Shown: positions 11,180 through 24,725, counted from the first letter of the stretch. The stretch is 64,000 bases of DNA from Hypomyces perniciosus (GCA_008477525.1 SPDT01000009.1:868001-932000); one strand, 5' to 3'. A program made the numbers and translations. Notes: generated by a model not told the origin, from the letters alone.

Positions 11180-14100
11180 TTTACTATATTTTAAATTAAA
11201 GATAATAATTAAAGGATATTAGTTATATATATTAGTAGATAGTAGAGCGATAAGTAATTTTATTGCACCTATAACTGTAAATTACTTACAGTTACTTTAA
11301 AAAGAGAAAACTAAACTATATTAACTTTATTAGGCAGAAAAAGGAGCCTTTATATATAATAACGGATAGGTTAAGCGAAAGACTGATTATTTTAAACTTG
11401 AAATCGCTAAATGTAAAGGAGCAGTTCCTTGCAATATAGCGAATATTAATAGGTATAACATTATCTTAGTTATCCTTGGTTAAAATGCAATAACCCTGAT
11501 ATTGACTGGGAAAACGGCTAGCTTTATTGGCGCGATAATAAAGCTTCCCTAGCGATTAAAACTATCAGAAAGGCTCTAGCCGCAGGGCAGAAATCCTATA
11601 TAGAACCCCTAGGTATACTGAAAAAAGGAACTAAGAAAATTACCTTTAATTTAATTATAGAAACAATCTACCTAAAAGTAAGACTTAAATAAAGTAAGGG
11701 AAAGGATAGATAAATCTAAAAAATAATTGCCTTTTTACAGAAAGTATTTAATAATATCAACAAAATGCTTAAAATAAAAAGCCTTAAAATAATAGCGTTA
11801 TTAAAATAGCTGTAAAATATCCTTAAAGAATACTAGAAGTATAATAAGCTGTTTAAGGAAATACTTAATATAAAATTACTAGAATACAGTTAATAGGACT
11901 ATATAATTAAGCTTAAAGATAGTGTAAGTATTACCTTTTATAAAATTTATAATCTAAACGAAAAAGAGCTTAAAAGCCTACGCGACTATTTAGATAATAT
12001 ATTAGCTAAAGGGTATATTCAACCTTCTTTATTAAAAGCAGGCTATTTTATTATATTTATATTAAAGAAAAGAGGTAAATTATAGCTAGTTATAGACTAT
12101 TAACAGTTTAATAAAGCTACTGTTAAAGATAAAACCTTATTACTGTTAATTATAGAATTGCAGGATAGACTATATAGAAAAAAGTAGTTTATAGCGCTAG
12201 ACCTTAAAGGCGCTTATAACTTTATTTAAATTAAAAAAGGATATAAATAAATAACTGCATTTTAAACTAAATATAGCTTATTTAAATACCTAGTTATGCC
12301 TTTTAGTCTTATTAATGCCCCTGCAATATTCTAGAAAATAATTAATAATATATTAAAAAAGTATTTTAATATCTTTATAGTTATTTACCTGGATAATATC
12401 CTAATCTTCTCGGATACCTTTAAAGAATATAAGGTATATATCTATAAAGTATTATAGACACTATAAAATACTAAACTATTTATAAAACTAAAAAAATGCA
12501 AATTCTATATATAGAAAATCACCTTTTTAAAGTATATTATTACCTTTAAAAAAATTCGCATAAATCTATTAAAAGTATAAGCAGTAAAAGACTAGCCTAT
12601 ACCTATAATAGTTAAGGAAGTTTAAAGCTTTTTAAGACTTGCTAACTATTATTAATAATTTATTAAAAACTATAAAAGTATTATATAAACTCTCTATAAA
12701 CTTACCAAAAAGGATTAAAAGTTTCTATAGGCATTAAATATATAAAATATATTTAATAAATTTAAGCAGTTTATTTTAAAAAAAACCTATATTTATTATA
12801 TTTAACCTATTTAAAGAAATAGAAATTAAAATAAATGCTTTTAACTTTACTATAAAAGCTTAATTAAACAAAAGGATAAAAATAGTAAACTATACTTTAT
12901 TGCCTTTTACTTTAAAGTATTATATAGCGCAGAATTAAATTACCTGATATATAATAAGGAATTCCTCGCTATTATTCTTATATTTAAAGAATAGCGATAT
13001 TATCTATTAAAAGGAATATATAAAGTTAAGGTATATATTAACTATAAGAATATCGCGTATTTCGCAATAGTTTAATAACTTTTTAGGAGGTAAATCTACT
13101 ATGCAGAATACCTTTTAGAATTCGACTATATCTTAATTTACTAGAAAGGATCTGAGAATAGATAAGCAGATACACTTAGCAGATAAATTAACTATAACTA
13201 GGGAAAGATTAAGTATATTAGGCAGATTTTAGAATAAACCCTTAAAAGATATTATTAATAAATAGCACTTTAAGCTATATATAAGGTATTTAGTGATAAT
13301 ACTATACTTTAATGTATTAAAGAGTACTATATTACCTGGGATAATAATAGATTCTTAAAAGATATAGAGTTTAATAAAAAAAGAATTTAATAATAAAATA
13401 AAAAGATTTAAATTTTAGATAAACTTTAGAAAAATATAGTTATAAAAGTTTATTAATACCTAATATATAGATATAAAGGTATTTATAAGACCTGTAAATA
13501 AGTTTAAAGGTATTTTAAGTTTTAAGGGCTTAAAAAAGTAGTATAAGATATTATTTCTCGCGATATAATTTATAGAATAGTTAAACCCTTGAAATATAAA
13601 CTATACAGTAAACTTTAACCTTTACTAATACCAGAATAACTATAAGAGTTAATCTTATTAGACTTTATTATTAAACTATTACTATTTATTAAACTAGGAT
13701 TAAAGATTAAATATAATAGTATTTTAATAATTATAGATTAATTTATTAAATACGCTTACTTTTTTCTATATAAAGAAGTAATAGATGCAGAAACACTAGC
13801 TTATATATTCTTACAATTCGTTGCAGTTAACTATATAATCTTAGCTGAGATTATTTCTAACTAAAGGTTAACCTTTGCGTTTAAATTCTAGTAAGCACTT
13901 ATAAATTAGTTAGGCATAAATTATAAGCTTAGTACTGTATATTACCTATAGATAGACAGTTAAACAGAATGCATTAATTAGGTTATTAAAGCTTATCTGA
14001 GAAGTTATATTAACTTTAATTAAGACGATTAGGTAGAGAAGCTATTAATTGTATAAATGTCTTATAATAGCGACATTTCAGAGTTAACCGGATTTAGCCC

Positions 14101-14260
14101 TATATACACTAATTATAATTTTACGCTAAATATATATAAAGCGCTAAAAAAAGGCCTATATATCGATAAAGTATAAATTAAAGCTAAACATATAAAGCAG
14201 TTATATAAAGAAATGCAGGTATATTTTCACTTATTTTACTAAAACCTAATAACTTTTATA
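11180..14260 (+). pseudogene. RIP-decayed Ty3/gypsy pol (PR, RT, RNase H, IN)
   Basis: Domains appear in Ty3 order on the plus strand in broken frames. Protease near 11,235 reads ILVDSRAISNFI, where DSG has become DSR. RT near 12,090-12,430 includes VIDY-QFNKATVKDK, FIALDLKGAYNFI, VMPFSLINAPAIF and YLDNIL (from YLDDIL). RNase H lies near 12,810-13,200 (AELNYLIYNKEFLAI, YWKGSENR-ADTLSR). Integrase lies near 13,690-14,200 (IDQFIKYAYF pattern, AEIISN, LGINYKLSTVYYL, IDS-TECINQVIKAYLRSY, MSYNSDISELTGFSP). Trp and Arg codons are stops and Asp/Glu are Asn/Lys throughout, the RIP spectrum. The element is long dead. Confidence 0.8.
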
Positions 14261-14840
14261 AAAATAAGTATAATATATAAAAGCACTTTTAGACTTTAAT
14301 TATAAAATTATCCACTATAAAAAAAAATAAAGTATAGCTAAGCTAATATTTTTAGTAGAAAAGCTAATTATTATTAAAAAATCCCTAAATTTATAGAATA
14401 AATATTCTAATTTAATAAAGAAAGATATTTAAAATAAAGATAACTTAACTGAATATTTAAAGTTAAGAAAGATAACCCTTTTATTAATGAAATCTAAAAA
14501 TAGTTTTTATAAACTAACCTTAAAAATTAATTAAAAAAATTAAAATTGATAATATAGGAAACCCTATAATAAATAATAAAATATAGGTACTTAAAAAACT
14601 ATATAAAAAAGTAATATAAAAAGTCTATAAATATTTAGTTTATAGATATAAAAGGATTATAAAGATACATTAGTAAATATAATAATATTATATATTTAAA
14701 AATATAAAGAAATAAGTATAAGAAATAATTAATAAATATCTTATATATAAAAGAATTAAAATAGGGAAATATAAACCCTATAAATAACTATAACTACTAC
14801 TAGTACTAATTAGAAACTAGGAATCTATCTTATTTAATTA
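14261..14840. other. AT-rich decayed DNA between two integrase remnants
   Basis: Stops in all frames. It probably contains the C-terminal part of the first integrase and the junction to the next remnant; no motif is secure. Confidence 0.35.
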
Positions 14841-15900
14841 TATTATAGACCTACTACTATTAAGAGAACCTATAATAAGAATGAAATTTAATATTATATT
14901 TATAATAATTAACTTTTAAAATATATTTATTTTATCCCCTATTATAAGGTAAATAATATTAAAGATCTAGCCTATATATTTATAAAAACTATAGCTAGTA
15001 ATTAAGGATTATCTATAGAAATTATATTAAATTAAGAATTAATATTTATATCTAAATTCTAATAAAACTTAATAAAAAGCTTAAGTATAAATTATAAACT
15101 TAATATAACTTATTACTTATAAATAAATAGATAAATAAAATAAATTAACTAGATTATTAAAATATATTTATATTACTATATTAATCTATAATAAAATAAC
15201 TAGATTATTTACTTACTAGTTATATAACTATTATATAACTACTTTATATTAAAATTAATAAAGGTTATGCTAATATATATTAATTATAGATATACCCCTA
15301 ATATATACTAACTAATATATAAAAAATAAATGCTAATAAAGCTATCTTATAAATAGAAAATATAATTAAATTATATAAAAAAATATAATAATAACTAGAA
15401 TTTATCTAATAAAAAATAGTTAAATATATAAATAATAAATAGATAAAGATATCCTTTAAAAAAGAAAATATAGTCTACCTATTTTAATATATTTTAAAAA
15501 GTAAAAAACTAAATATTAAAATAATATAACTAAGTAATAAATTAGATTTTAAAAAACTAGAACCTTTTAAAATTATTAAGAAAATTATAGAAATTAATTA
15601 TAAACTTTTATTATTAAAAAATATTAAATTATATCTAGTTTTTTATATTTTATTATTTAAAAAAATACTATAAAATAAAAATATAGAAAATATTATTATA
15701 AATAAAAGTATAATAAAAGTTGAAAAAGAAAAATATAAAATTAAAGTAATTATTACTATAAAACTAGAAAATAAAGAATATAAATATCTAGTAAAATAAA
15801 AAAATTACTTTAATATTAAAAATATCTAGGAACTAATTATAAACTTAATATACTACCTAAAAGAACTATAATAATTCCACTAGTTTCTAGAACTAAAAGA
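14840..15900 (+). pseudogene. Second RIPed Ty3 integrase-chromodomain remnant
   Basis: A second integrase pattern follows the first: FISKF--NLIKSLSINYKL near 15,040-15,100, then a run matching TYHPQTDGQTERINQ with most Trp/Gln/Arg/Gly altered, and YINYRYTP near 15,280. Near 15,780-15,840 the phrase EYKYLVK-KNYFN is the core of a chromodomain (YLVKWKGY). Having a second integrase without RT shows this is a fragment or a nested copy. RIP-type changes are at least as heavy as in the upstream element. Confidence 0.6.
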
Positions 15901-16930
15901 CCTAGATTTATAAAGTTATTATTAAGCCTAAAAAAAACCTAATCTATTTTAGCAAATACCTCTAATAACTAGAAATTAGTTACTATTACTACCTCCTAAA
16001 TAAATAAAAAAGGCATTATACTATCCTTTTTATCCAGGCCCTATAAGCCCTATTTAAAAAATTCAGTCTAGTATTTATACACTATTTTCTTAATATAATA
16101 GATATAGTTTAACTACCTAGCTATCTATATAATCTATAACTAGAACTTAGCTAAATAGAAGTAAAGACTTTCTAGTCTCTTACTAACTTTATCTTCTTCC
16201 TATTTAAGTTTTTTCTATTATTTAAATACCTATATAACTAAAGGAATTATTAGCCTAGAAAAATACTAGGATATAAGAAAAATATATAGAATAAAGTAAC
16301 TAGTATACTATTACAAGAATATCTTTAATAGATATATTTACTATATCTTAAAGAATTATTAACTATATAATAAGTTAACTTCTTATAAAAATAAAAAGTA
16401 TAAGGTATATTAATAAAATTACCTTTAGAAAGAATTAAAAAAGTAAGTAAAGTATATTTATTAAATTTATAAATATAAGATTTAGAAATATAGTCTATTA
16501 TAATATTAGTATAGTAAAATAGAAAAAAAAAGAAAATAGATTTATAAAGGACTAATAAATCTTAAGGATAAGACTAATAGAAAGGGGATATTATATTACA
16601 ACCTAACCTTATACTAGACCTAGTTATAAGACTTTAAGAAAACCCTAGTAAATAGGACTAATAAAAATAAAATCACTAGCTAAGTTATAATCCTTAAAAG
16701 GGATTATTACCTAAATAATAATCCAGGAATAATAGGATTATTATAATCCAAGTAATCTAAAGTATTGTTCTTATATATAAAACTAGATAAATAATAATTA
16801 TTTAGTATAATTACTTAACTAGTTATTAATAACTGTATTTACCTAAACTACCTATTTAATAGAATTATAACTAAAAACCTTATTGCTTAGACTATATCCT
16901 ATTCCCCTACTAATATAAACCCTAATAAGT
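15901..16930. other. AT-rich RIP-decayed DNA, unresolved
   Basis: No recognisable gene. Part may be 5' sequence of the LINE whose 3' end follows, or the tail of the preceding Ty3 remnant. Confidence 0.4.
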
Positions 16931-17322
16931 TTATCCCTTAGAAACCCCAACCCTAATAACCCTATTAAGTATTATAGGACCAGGCATATTATAATTAAAG
17001 AGGGAGGGCTACTTTATAGAATATAAGATAGTTAGACCTTTTTTATTAAATATCCCTTTAAAAGAAACCTCCCTTTTTTATCTATTTAGATTTATAGGAA
17101 GCAAGGCCTTCTAAAAACTAGTAAAAGAAGCAGATCTTTATAGTCCCCCCTTAATAGAGATAGAATAACTATACCTAGATTAAAACCCTTTTATTTATAA
17201 ATTAAAACTTAATAAATAGTAATATAAGCTACTAGCTCCTAATCTCCTATTACCTATAAGGGATTTATATAACTAGCTTATTTAGTAGATATAAATAATA
17301 AAACAAACAAATAAATAAACAA
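16930..17322 (+). mobile_element. Tad-like LINE 3' end, RIPed copy
   Basis: From about 17,080 onward the sequence matches 49,550-49,791 base for base apart from C-to-T/G-to-A differences: the stretch around GGAAGCAAGGCCTTC, the UTR piece AAGGGATTTATATAACTAGC, and an (AAAC/AAAT)n tail ending at about 17,322 where normal-GC DNA begins. It is a 5'-truncated non-LTR retrotransposon and forms the sharp right edge of the RIP block. Confidence 0.7.
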
Positions 17323-18358
17323 GAGCCGTTAATGAAATTAGCAGCTTGTGAAAGTATTTGGGATAAAATATAGCAAAAAGATTTTATATTTCACCTTAGA
17401 ACACTCCAGACCCTCGACCACGAGATGATAAATCAACAAGCTATTGAAATCTGTCACTCGACCCTTAATGCCCACTTCCCTTAGGCAATGGCCACTTATG
17501 AAACTGCAGTAGAATAAGACATGTCCTTGCCGTAAGGGTAAAATATTCGGCTGCTTGAGGCTGGAGCAATAGGGGACGTTAGGACCTGACTGAAGAGAGC
17601 AAGTAGTGACTATCAAGGCTGTGGCAAAGATGAGCTGTCAGGGTGAGAAGGGGCCAAGCTCGGTTGTCCATCTAAAGTCAGGGCAATTTCTAGATAATGG
17701 CTGGGTTGCCGGCTCTCTGGAGGCCGATATCCTACTATTGAAACAGGCTGGGAAGATCTCTAGTCCACATCCCAGCCTCCCACTAATCGTATCTATTATA
17801 TAACAGGGGATTTAACAATCTTATCTGAAAGCATACTCATGTTCCAATTGAATATTGTTGAAAAGCTGGCTGATGAAGTACGCTAGATCGCAGGTAAACG
17901 TGCTAGCCTTAAAAACCTTTCCACTTCCAAGCCAGTAGGCAACGCTATATATAGCGGTTGAGACGCTGGCTAGCCAAGTCCACCAGGGCATCTCTAAAGG
18001 CCGCTCCACTGGCCCTGTTTTCCCTATGCTATGTTTCGTTTCCGGAACATTCGGTGTATTTTCACTTGCCTTCTTTATCCGATCTGCGGTCTTCATCTTG
18101 GAAGCTGTTGTGCTACCAGGCTCGAGTCATCGATCTCAATTCCCGACAATAAAGCATCCACGAATGCTGTCACAAGGACTCCCTCCATGTAAGCCAAGCT
18201 TTACTTTCGCTTAGATGTTAGCCAACCCTCGGAAGCTTTCCGATCTGGGTGTTGCTCGTCGAACACCTGCCCCCAAATATTAAAATCACCCTCAGCTTGT
18301 ATATAATGAATCAAATGTCATGTCGTGCAAATTTCGATGCCATCCCTGATAAGAGTAT
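17323..18358. other. GC-normal region downstream of the MFS gene
   Basis: Normal composition begins abruptly at 17,323. Two minus-strand frames of about 90 codons (17,338-17,616 and 17,821-18,096) are open; the second has one Trp-rich hydrophobic stretch (WWTWLASVSTAIYSVAYWL). Neither matches a family I know and both could be chance. The 3' UTR of the MFS gene would end here. Confidence 0.4.
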
Positions 18359-20240
18359 TTAGATTTTGGAACCGATCCCTAGAATTCCTGGGGAAGACGT
18401 ACGGATTTTCTGTCCAAAGAAGTATAGAGCAATTGGGATAGGGATGAAGGCAACTGAAAGAAATCCCAGCAATGAGCATCCCCAGTCCAAGCCGAGATTT
18501 CCAAACATAGCTCCCGCAAAGACGGGAAATGCGGCGCCCACGCACGACCGTGCTAGATCGTTACCGGCATAGACAGAGCCAATGTATCTGCGCAGATTAT
18601 CAGCTTTTGATCTCATAGCATGAGCGTGCTGGAAGTACTTCGGGTATGCGTCTCCTTGATAGTTGAGGATAGCGTTGAAGAGCAACAGTCCACCAATAGA
18701 GAAAAGCGACGACCCAATGATAGGGACGACCCAATGAATATTTTCTCGTGCAGTCCAGCCAAACCAGAACAGGCAGACTGGCAGGCAGAACGCTCCGACA
18801 ATAGCTGGTGGAAGTCGAGCTTCAGGAGTCAAAGTTCCTGCCTCGTACTGCTTCTCTTGGACGAAGTAGAGATAAGTGAAGTATGCACCAACCGCAACAA
18901 TGGCGCCAACAAGAATACCCAAATATGCCAGCCCGGAAGTACCGAGAGTAAAGTGATAGACTCCGATAAAAGCTCGCGGAAATGCCTCAAACCAGCAATA
19001 GAGAATGGCGTAGACAAGTCCGAGATAGAGGTCGGTAACGAGGAGGATAGGTTCTCTGAAAGTCAGCTTAAAGGGTAGCCAAAGAGCAGCCTTCGCGATG
19101 TCTGCTTTGCTTAAGCTCCTAGCTTCGATTTCGGCCTCAGTCTTTATTGAAGGGTCGTCCAGGCCCTTTCGGAGGCGTTGCGCTCGATGGTAGAGGATAG
19201 TTGCTGAGCTTGTCTCCGGCAGACAAAATGCGAGGAGAGTAAAGCAGAAGGCGTTGAGCCAGATCAGCTCCCAGATGGTCCATTTCCAGCCTTTGAACTC
19301 TGCGGCGAAACCACCGACAAGTGGCCCAAGCACAGGGCCACACACGGCGAATATCCCCCAGATACCAATGGCGTACCCTCTCTTTTTCTCGGACCAGATA
19401 TCAGCCATTGAGGCGCCACCAGTGGCCAACACTGGGGACCCTACAAAGCCTGTCAAAAAGCGGAACGCAAGCAGCATACCCAAATTACTCGCATATACGA
19501 CACCAAAATTCAGGAAGATGAAGCAGAAGACAGAGAGTATGTAAATAGGTGATCTTCCGATGGGAGGCGCTTCAGCGAACGGCGCAATAAACATAGGACC
19601 AGTCCCTACTTGGTATCAGTATGTAGACGGTTCATTGGGTGGGGTGGGGGTGGGTGAGAAGGGGGGAAGAAAACTGACCGTAGCCCAGGACAAACACCGT
19701 CAGTCCGAGAACTGCGGCAACTTCGCTGATGCCAAAGTAATGCTCAATATCCACAATTCCGGGTGTGTAGATTGCTGATCCAATATAAATAGAAAATGTC
19801 AAGAAGCATACCTGGCCAGTGGTGGCGCACTTTTTGAACAGAGACCAATTCTGGGGGTTCGCAGGGTCATTCTCATCAATCCAAGTGACGATCTTGGTAT
19901 CAAGGTCAGCTTGGGTCTCGAGCTTGTTTAATTCTGCTTCATTTTGTGGTGCGAAAGCCTCGGTGTTGTTCAGAATATTTCCGGAATTAGTTCCGACACT
20001 CGATGACCTCGATAGACGGCGCTCGGTTGAACGTGTTGGGCCCTGACCTTCGATTTCTAGCGCATTCGAATTTCGAGTGGCAGTCCATCTTTGCAGAGAC
20101 TGAGTATTTGCGAGAGAACGGTCCGTCTGAATCGCCCTTTTGTAGTGTTCAGGATGAATTTCATCAGGATACCTAAGGATCTTTCTCTTCGTTAATAACC
20201 GTAGAAGTTGGCCAACAAAGCTATCCCGAAAGTTGTCCAT
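18359..20240 (-). CDS. MFS drug/polyamine-type transporter (DHA1-like)
   Basis: Two exons: 20,240-19,679 and 19,605-18,359, joined across a 73-bp intron (donor GTCAGT, acceptor AAGTAG) that restores VLGYGTGPMF, giving 602 residues. An in-frame GTG extends the frame upstream, but the first ATG is at 20,240 (MDNFRDSF). A long hydrophilic N-terminus (about 150 residues, with an ENDPANPQNWSLFKK segment just before TM1) is typical of Tpo1/Flr1-type fungal exporters. About 12 hydrophobic segments follow; GPVLGPLVGGF in TM5 is the antiporter motif C, and AEAPPIGRSPIY occupies the motif A position. DAYPKYFQHAHA and the LGLDWGCSLLGFLSVAFIP end are standard for the family. The expected role is proton-driven efflux at the plasma membrane; substrate unknown. 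It is the best preserved gene in the left half and is flanked on both sides by RIPed DNA. Confidence 0.9.
19606..19678 (-). other. Intron of the MFS gene
   Basis: 73 bp on the minus strand, GTCAGT at 19,678 to TAG at 19,606. Chosen because it is the only join that restores the conserved LGYGTGPMF turn in the correct phase. Confidence 0.85.
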
Positions 20241-20800
20241 TTCAGTCAATAGCGAGGGCGGAGTGCAAATTTGCGGAGCGGACACCGGTCTTTGTCTGAG
20301 AATCGAATTTCTCTAGATGTTGGATCGGACCAAGCTGCGAGAGTTGTCTTTTTGATCACGCCGTCTGGAGAGTCGTAGCACCACATAAGTACTCCGTTCG
20401 AAATAATTGGAACATAATGGAGGAATGTCTCTTGAAGGCAGGCCACGGAGCAATCGGGTGGGAAAACGCCACCGAAGCGCATAGGTACGGGGCATTCGTC
20501 GGCGCGAGCATAGCATTCTAAGCGGTATGGCCACAGAAAAACGGTGTACTATTACGGGAGACAAACGGATGTCGCCAATGAGATCTTAATGTTGATAGTT
20601 AGCAAGAGGATATCGACATATAGCTGTAGTGGCTGAATCAGCGGCTGGACTCAAAAGACCGCCAAAATCAACCCCTCCTTTCAGCAGCTGCAAATTCCCA
20701 CTATCCACGGTTGCCCACTTTTCCTAGCCACAAAACATAATCATGCCACTATAAGTCAGACCACCCACTAGGCAGCTACCCCTCTCCAGCTATCCCATAT
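20241..20800. promoter_or_regulatory. Upstream region of the MFS gene
   Basis: Normal-GC sequence upstream of the start at 20,240. It should hold the promoter and 5' leader. I see no unambiguous TATA box or binding site. Composition turns AT-rich again at about 20,810. Confidence 0.4.
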
Positions 20801-20809
20801 ATTTTAGCT

Positions 20810-22249
20810 AAGGGGTCGTTTTATTATCTTTAGTATATAAGTACTCTTAGCTTTGGCGCTATATACTAGTCGCCCTAGCTTATAAGTAATAATCTTTAGC
20901 CACTTCCTGTATAAGTAGTATATTATTATACTTTAGCACTAGTATAGGTATATATAGCTGTTATTTAGGTAGGTAATCTTTAAGTAATATATAGGGAGAG
21001 TTTATAGTTTAAAAAATTAGTAAATATATAAATTATTACTATAATATATATAATAGCTATAAAATAGATAGGGATATTATAGATAATATTAAATAATATT
21101 ACCTAGGTTATTTAATAATAATTTATTAAAGTTTATATATTATAGTTATTATAAATAATTAATATATAATACTATTATTATATATATTATTATAATACTA
21201 ATAATACTAATGTTATAACTTTTTCTAGGTTATTTAAATTAGTGTTTTTACCTTATTTAAAATTAGCTAACCTTTTTCTTTCTATAGAAAATAGAAATAA
21301 TAGCTTATTAAACTAAGATTTATTTTTATTATTATAATACTTTAAAAAAGGCCTAGGTTAAAGGCACTATTACTTTTACTTAATAGTAAAAAAATATTAT
21401 AATTATAACTTTTTATATAATAAAATCTTTTAGTTTTACTAAATTAGTAAAATATATAACTATATAATTATAAAGTTATTTAATAGGAAATTTTATAATA
21501 AACTAAAAGAAACTTATAATAAAAAAAAACCTTTTTAATAAAACCTAAATAAAATTAAAGAACTATTATAGTTTAAAAGCTTTAAAGCTTGCTATTTAAC
21601 TTATATCTAGTTTATTATAATAGCTAGAATAAATAGAGAAATTAGCTTTTAAATAATTAAATATATTTTAGATATATAAAACTAAAGAAAATATATTATA
21701 TAATTTAGGTTATATATCTTTTATTATTATATTAAGTAATAAATAAAATTTATTTATAAGTCTTTTAAGTTTAAACTAGTTAAAGAAAATTATTATAATA
21801 TTCTTTATTTTAATAAGTAATATACCTTTTATAATAATAATTACTAAATCTATGTTTTTTAAAAGCTAGGTAAGAGATATTACTTTAACTATTTCTATAA
21901 ATAGCTAAGCCTAAAGCTTAAAGAGAAATATTTTAATATTTAGTTTTAGAATATAATTAGCTATAATTTTGAAAGTAATTTTTATAAATATTAGATTTTA
22001 ATAAATAATATAAGGAAAATAACTTTAACTTATTATTATAATTATATTTTTATAAAGATAGTTAAACTATAGCTGAATTAAAAAATAGACTTTATTTTAA
22101 AAGAAAATTATAATTTAAAGTATATATTATTAATAATAAAGAAATATAAAAATAGCCTAAAAAATTCTTAATAATTAAAATTAAAATTAAATTAAATTTA
22201 TTATTAAAAAATTAAAATAAAAAAATAAAAAATAAATTTTATAAAAACA
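20810..22249. other. AT-rich RIP-decayed DNA, unresolved
   Basis: Stops in every frame, long TpA-rich runs. Probably an old transposon, but no domain can be recognised. Confidence 0.45.
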
Positions 22250-23105
22250 AATATTTTAATTAAATTATTATTTATTATTTTTATTAAAGGATTATAATAA
22301 TAAATAAAATTATAATAAAATTAATAATATAATAAATAAAAAAGATACAATAAAATAAAGCTATATCTAGCTTTAAATATAATAATTAAATAATAAAATT
22401 AATATAATAAACTATTAGTTATATAATATTAAATTAAAGCTTTATTAAATAAAGTTTTAAAGCTATATTATATTATGCTTTTTTAAAATAAAGCTTTATA
22501 TAGCTAAACTTTATATTATATAAAAGAACTTTTTTTAATAACTTAATATTATTAGAAATAGAGTTTATTTTACTCTAGATTATAAAATAAAAACCTAGTT
22601 AGCTGCTCTCTAAAATAATAAAAACTTTTTCCTTTAGTTATAACTAAAGGTTTTATATATAATTAAAGAACTAGCTATTTTATATTAACTAACTATTATT
22701 TTTATATTTAGATAGTTAATAATAAAAAAAATTACTTCTTATTATTATTATTATATATTAAATAAAATAAGATTTATTATTTTATAATTTAATAAAGTAG
22801 AATTACTAACTAGATTGATAGTTAATAATAATTAATAAACTAGACTAAAAACCTAGTTTAATAAAAACTAAAATTAAAAAATTAAAAATATTTATTATAA
22901 TTAAAAAGAAAAGAAATAAAATAGAAGTTTTTATAAATTATTTAAATTATTTTAAATATATAAAAAATAATAAACTATTTAGAAAATAAAAGTAAATATA
23001 TAAAGTTAGTAAAAGGCTTTAGAATAATAGTTAATTAATTAAATAATTAATAGCTATATTTTTAAATAACTATAGCTAATATAATATAATTTAAAAATAC
23101 TATAA
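22250..23105 (+). repeat. Long direct repeat D, copy 1
   Basis: About 850 bp that recur at 23,350-24,245 in the same orientation, sharing in order the ATAAAATTATAATAA start, GCTATA-CTAGCTTTAAATAT, the block around AAAACCTAGTTAGCTGCTCTC and TAACTAAAGGTT, and the end TTTAAAAATA-TATAATA. Copy 1 carries more A/T than copy 2. Confidence 0.6.
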
Positions 23106-23349
23106 TAGGTTTTTTATTTCTTTTATTTAAAAAGGAAAAACTATTTTAATATATTTATAAAAATATTATTATAATTATTAAAATTGATAATTAATAATAT
23201 ATAATATAAAAAAACATAAAATAAGATTATTTAAATAAAAAAAATAAAAAATATATAAAAAAAAAAAAAAAAAATTTTTCAAAATAATATTATAATATTT
23301 ATTAATATAAATAATATTATAAAAATTAAATAACTTTAATAAAAATAAT

Positions 23350-24245
23350 AATAATAAAATTAATTAAGTTATTATTTACTACTTTACTAGAGAACTAGAA
23401 TAATAGATAAAATTATAATAAGATTAATAAAATTAATAATATAATAAATAAAAGAGATATAATAAAGTAAGGCTATACCTAGCTTTAAATATAATAACTA
23501 AATAATAAGATTAATATAATAGACTATTAGCTATATAATATAAAATTAAAGTTTTATTACATAAAGCTTTAAAACTATATTATAAAAAGCTTCTTTAAAA
23601 TAAAGCTTTATATAGCTAAACCTTATACTATATAAAATAACTCTCTCTAGTAACTTAATATTAGTAGAGATAGAGTTTATCTCTAGATTATAAGATAAAA
23701 ACCTAGTTAGCTGCTCTCTAGGATAAAGAGAACTTCTTCCCTTAGTTATAACTAAAGGTTATAATTAAGAAACTAGCTACTTATTGCCCTTACTTATAAT
23801 TAGCTTTTTTATAGTATCTACTTATAAGCTTAAGTTAAGCTTACTTACTTATATATTAACTAACTACTATTTCTGTATATATATTAAATAAGGTAAGACC
23901 TATTACCCTATAACTTAATAAAGCAAAGCTATTACTTGGATTTCCTATATATAGCTAATAATAGCTAGTAAACTAGACTAAAAGCCTAAGTTAATAAAAG
24001 CTAAAATAAAGAAATTAAAAATACTTATTATAGTTAAAAAAAGAGAGATAAAATAGAAGCTTTTATAAATTATTTAAATTATTTTAAAGATATAAAAAAT
24101 AATAAACTATTTAAAGAATAAAAGTAAATATATAAAGCTAGTAAAAAGCTTTAGATTTAATAATAATTAATTAGTTAGATAGTTAATAGCTATATCTTTA
24201 AATAACTATAGCTAATATAATATAATTTAAAAATATTATAATATA
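23350..24245 (+). repeat. Long direct repeat D, copy 2
   Basis: Direct partner of 22,250-23,105, separated by about 245 bp. The 80 bp just before it (23,270-23,350) recurs at 24,980-25,060, and its last 120 bp recurs inverted at 24,525-24,645, so this block has been rearranged or nested. It could be a pair of LTRs around a deleted interior, or a tandem duplication. Confidence 0.6.
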
Positions 24246-24524
24246 TCTTTTATCTTTTATCTAGAAGGGATTAAAATAATTATATAATAATTTTTATATT
24301 TTAATATTTTTTTATAAATTAAATTAAATATCTTTATTTTTTTATTATTATTATTATAATAAATTATATTAATAAAGGATTTATAAAATTAAATTTATTT
24401 AATTATAATAAAAAATAATAATTAATTAATAATACAAATATTTTAAATTAAAAAAATCTAAATTTATTATTAATAATTTTAAATTTTAATAAAATTAATA
24501 TAATTTTATTAAATAATATATTCC

Positions 24525-24645
24525 CTCTTAAATAGAAAAGATAAAAGACCTATTATAGTATTTTTAAATTATATTATATTAGCTATAGCTATCTAAAGGT
24601 ATAACTATTAATCTTTATTTTCTATTTATCTAGCCTATATCTTAA
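24525..24645 (-). repeat. Inverted copy of the D repeat end
   Basis: Reads AAAAGACCTATTATAG, then TTTTTAAATTATATTATATT and AGCTATAGCTAT, the reverse complement of the end of D (23,000-23,110 and 24,170-24,250). Confidence 0.55.
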
Positions 24646-24659
24646 AATGTAATATAGAA

Positions 24660-24725
24660 AGAAAACACTTAGGCAGAATAGCTTAGGCAGCTAAATATAG
24701 CCTAACCAAACCCTAACCCTAAAAA
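24660..24725 (+). repeat. Repeat family R, copy 3 (tail only)
   Basis: Matches the R tail: GGCAGAATAGCTTAGGCAGC followed by AGCCTAACCAAACCCTAACC, with telomere-like CCCTAA units at the very end. Confidence 0.55.

Noticed and set aside
18366..20046. Plus-strand frames across the MFS gene
   Set aside because: They are antisense shadows of a clear transporter.
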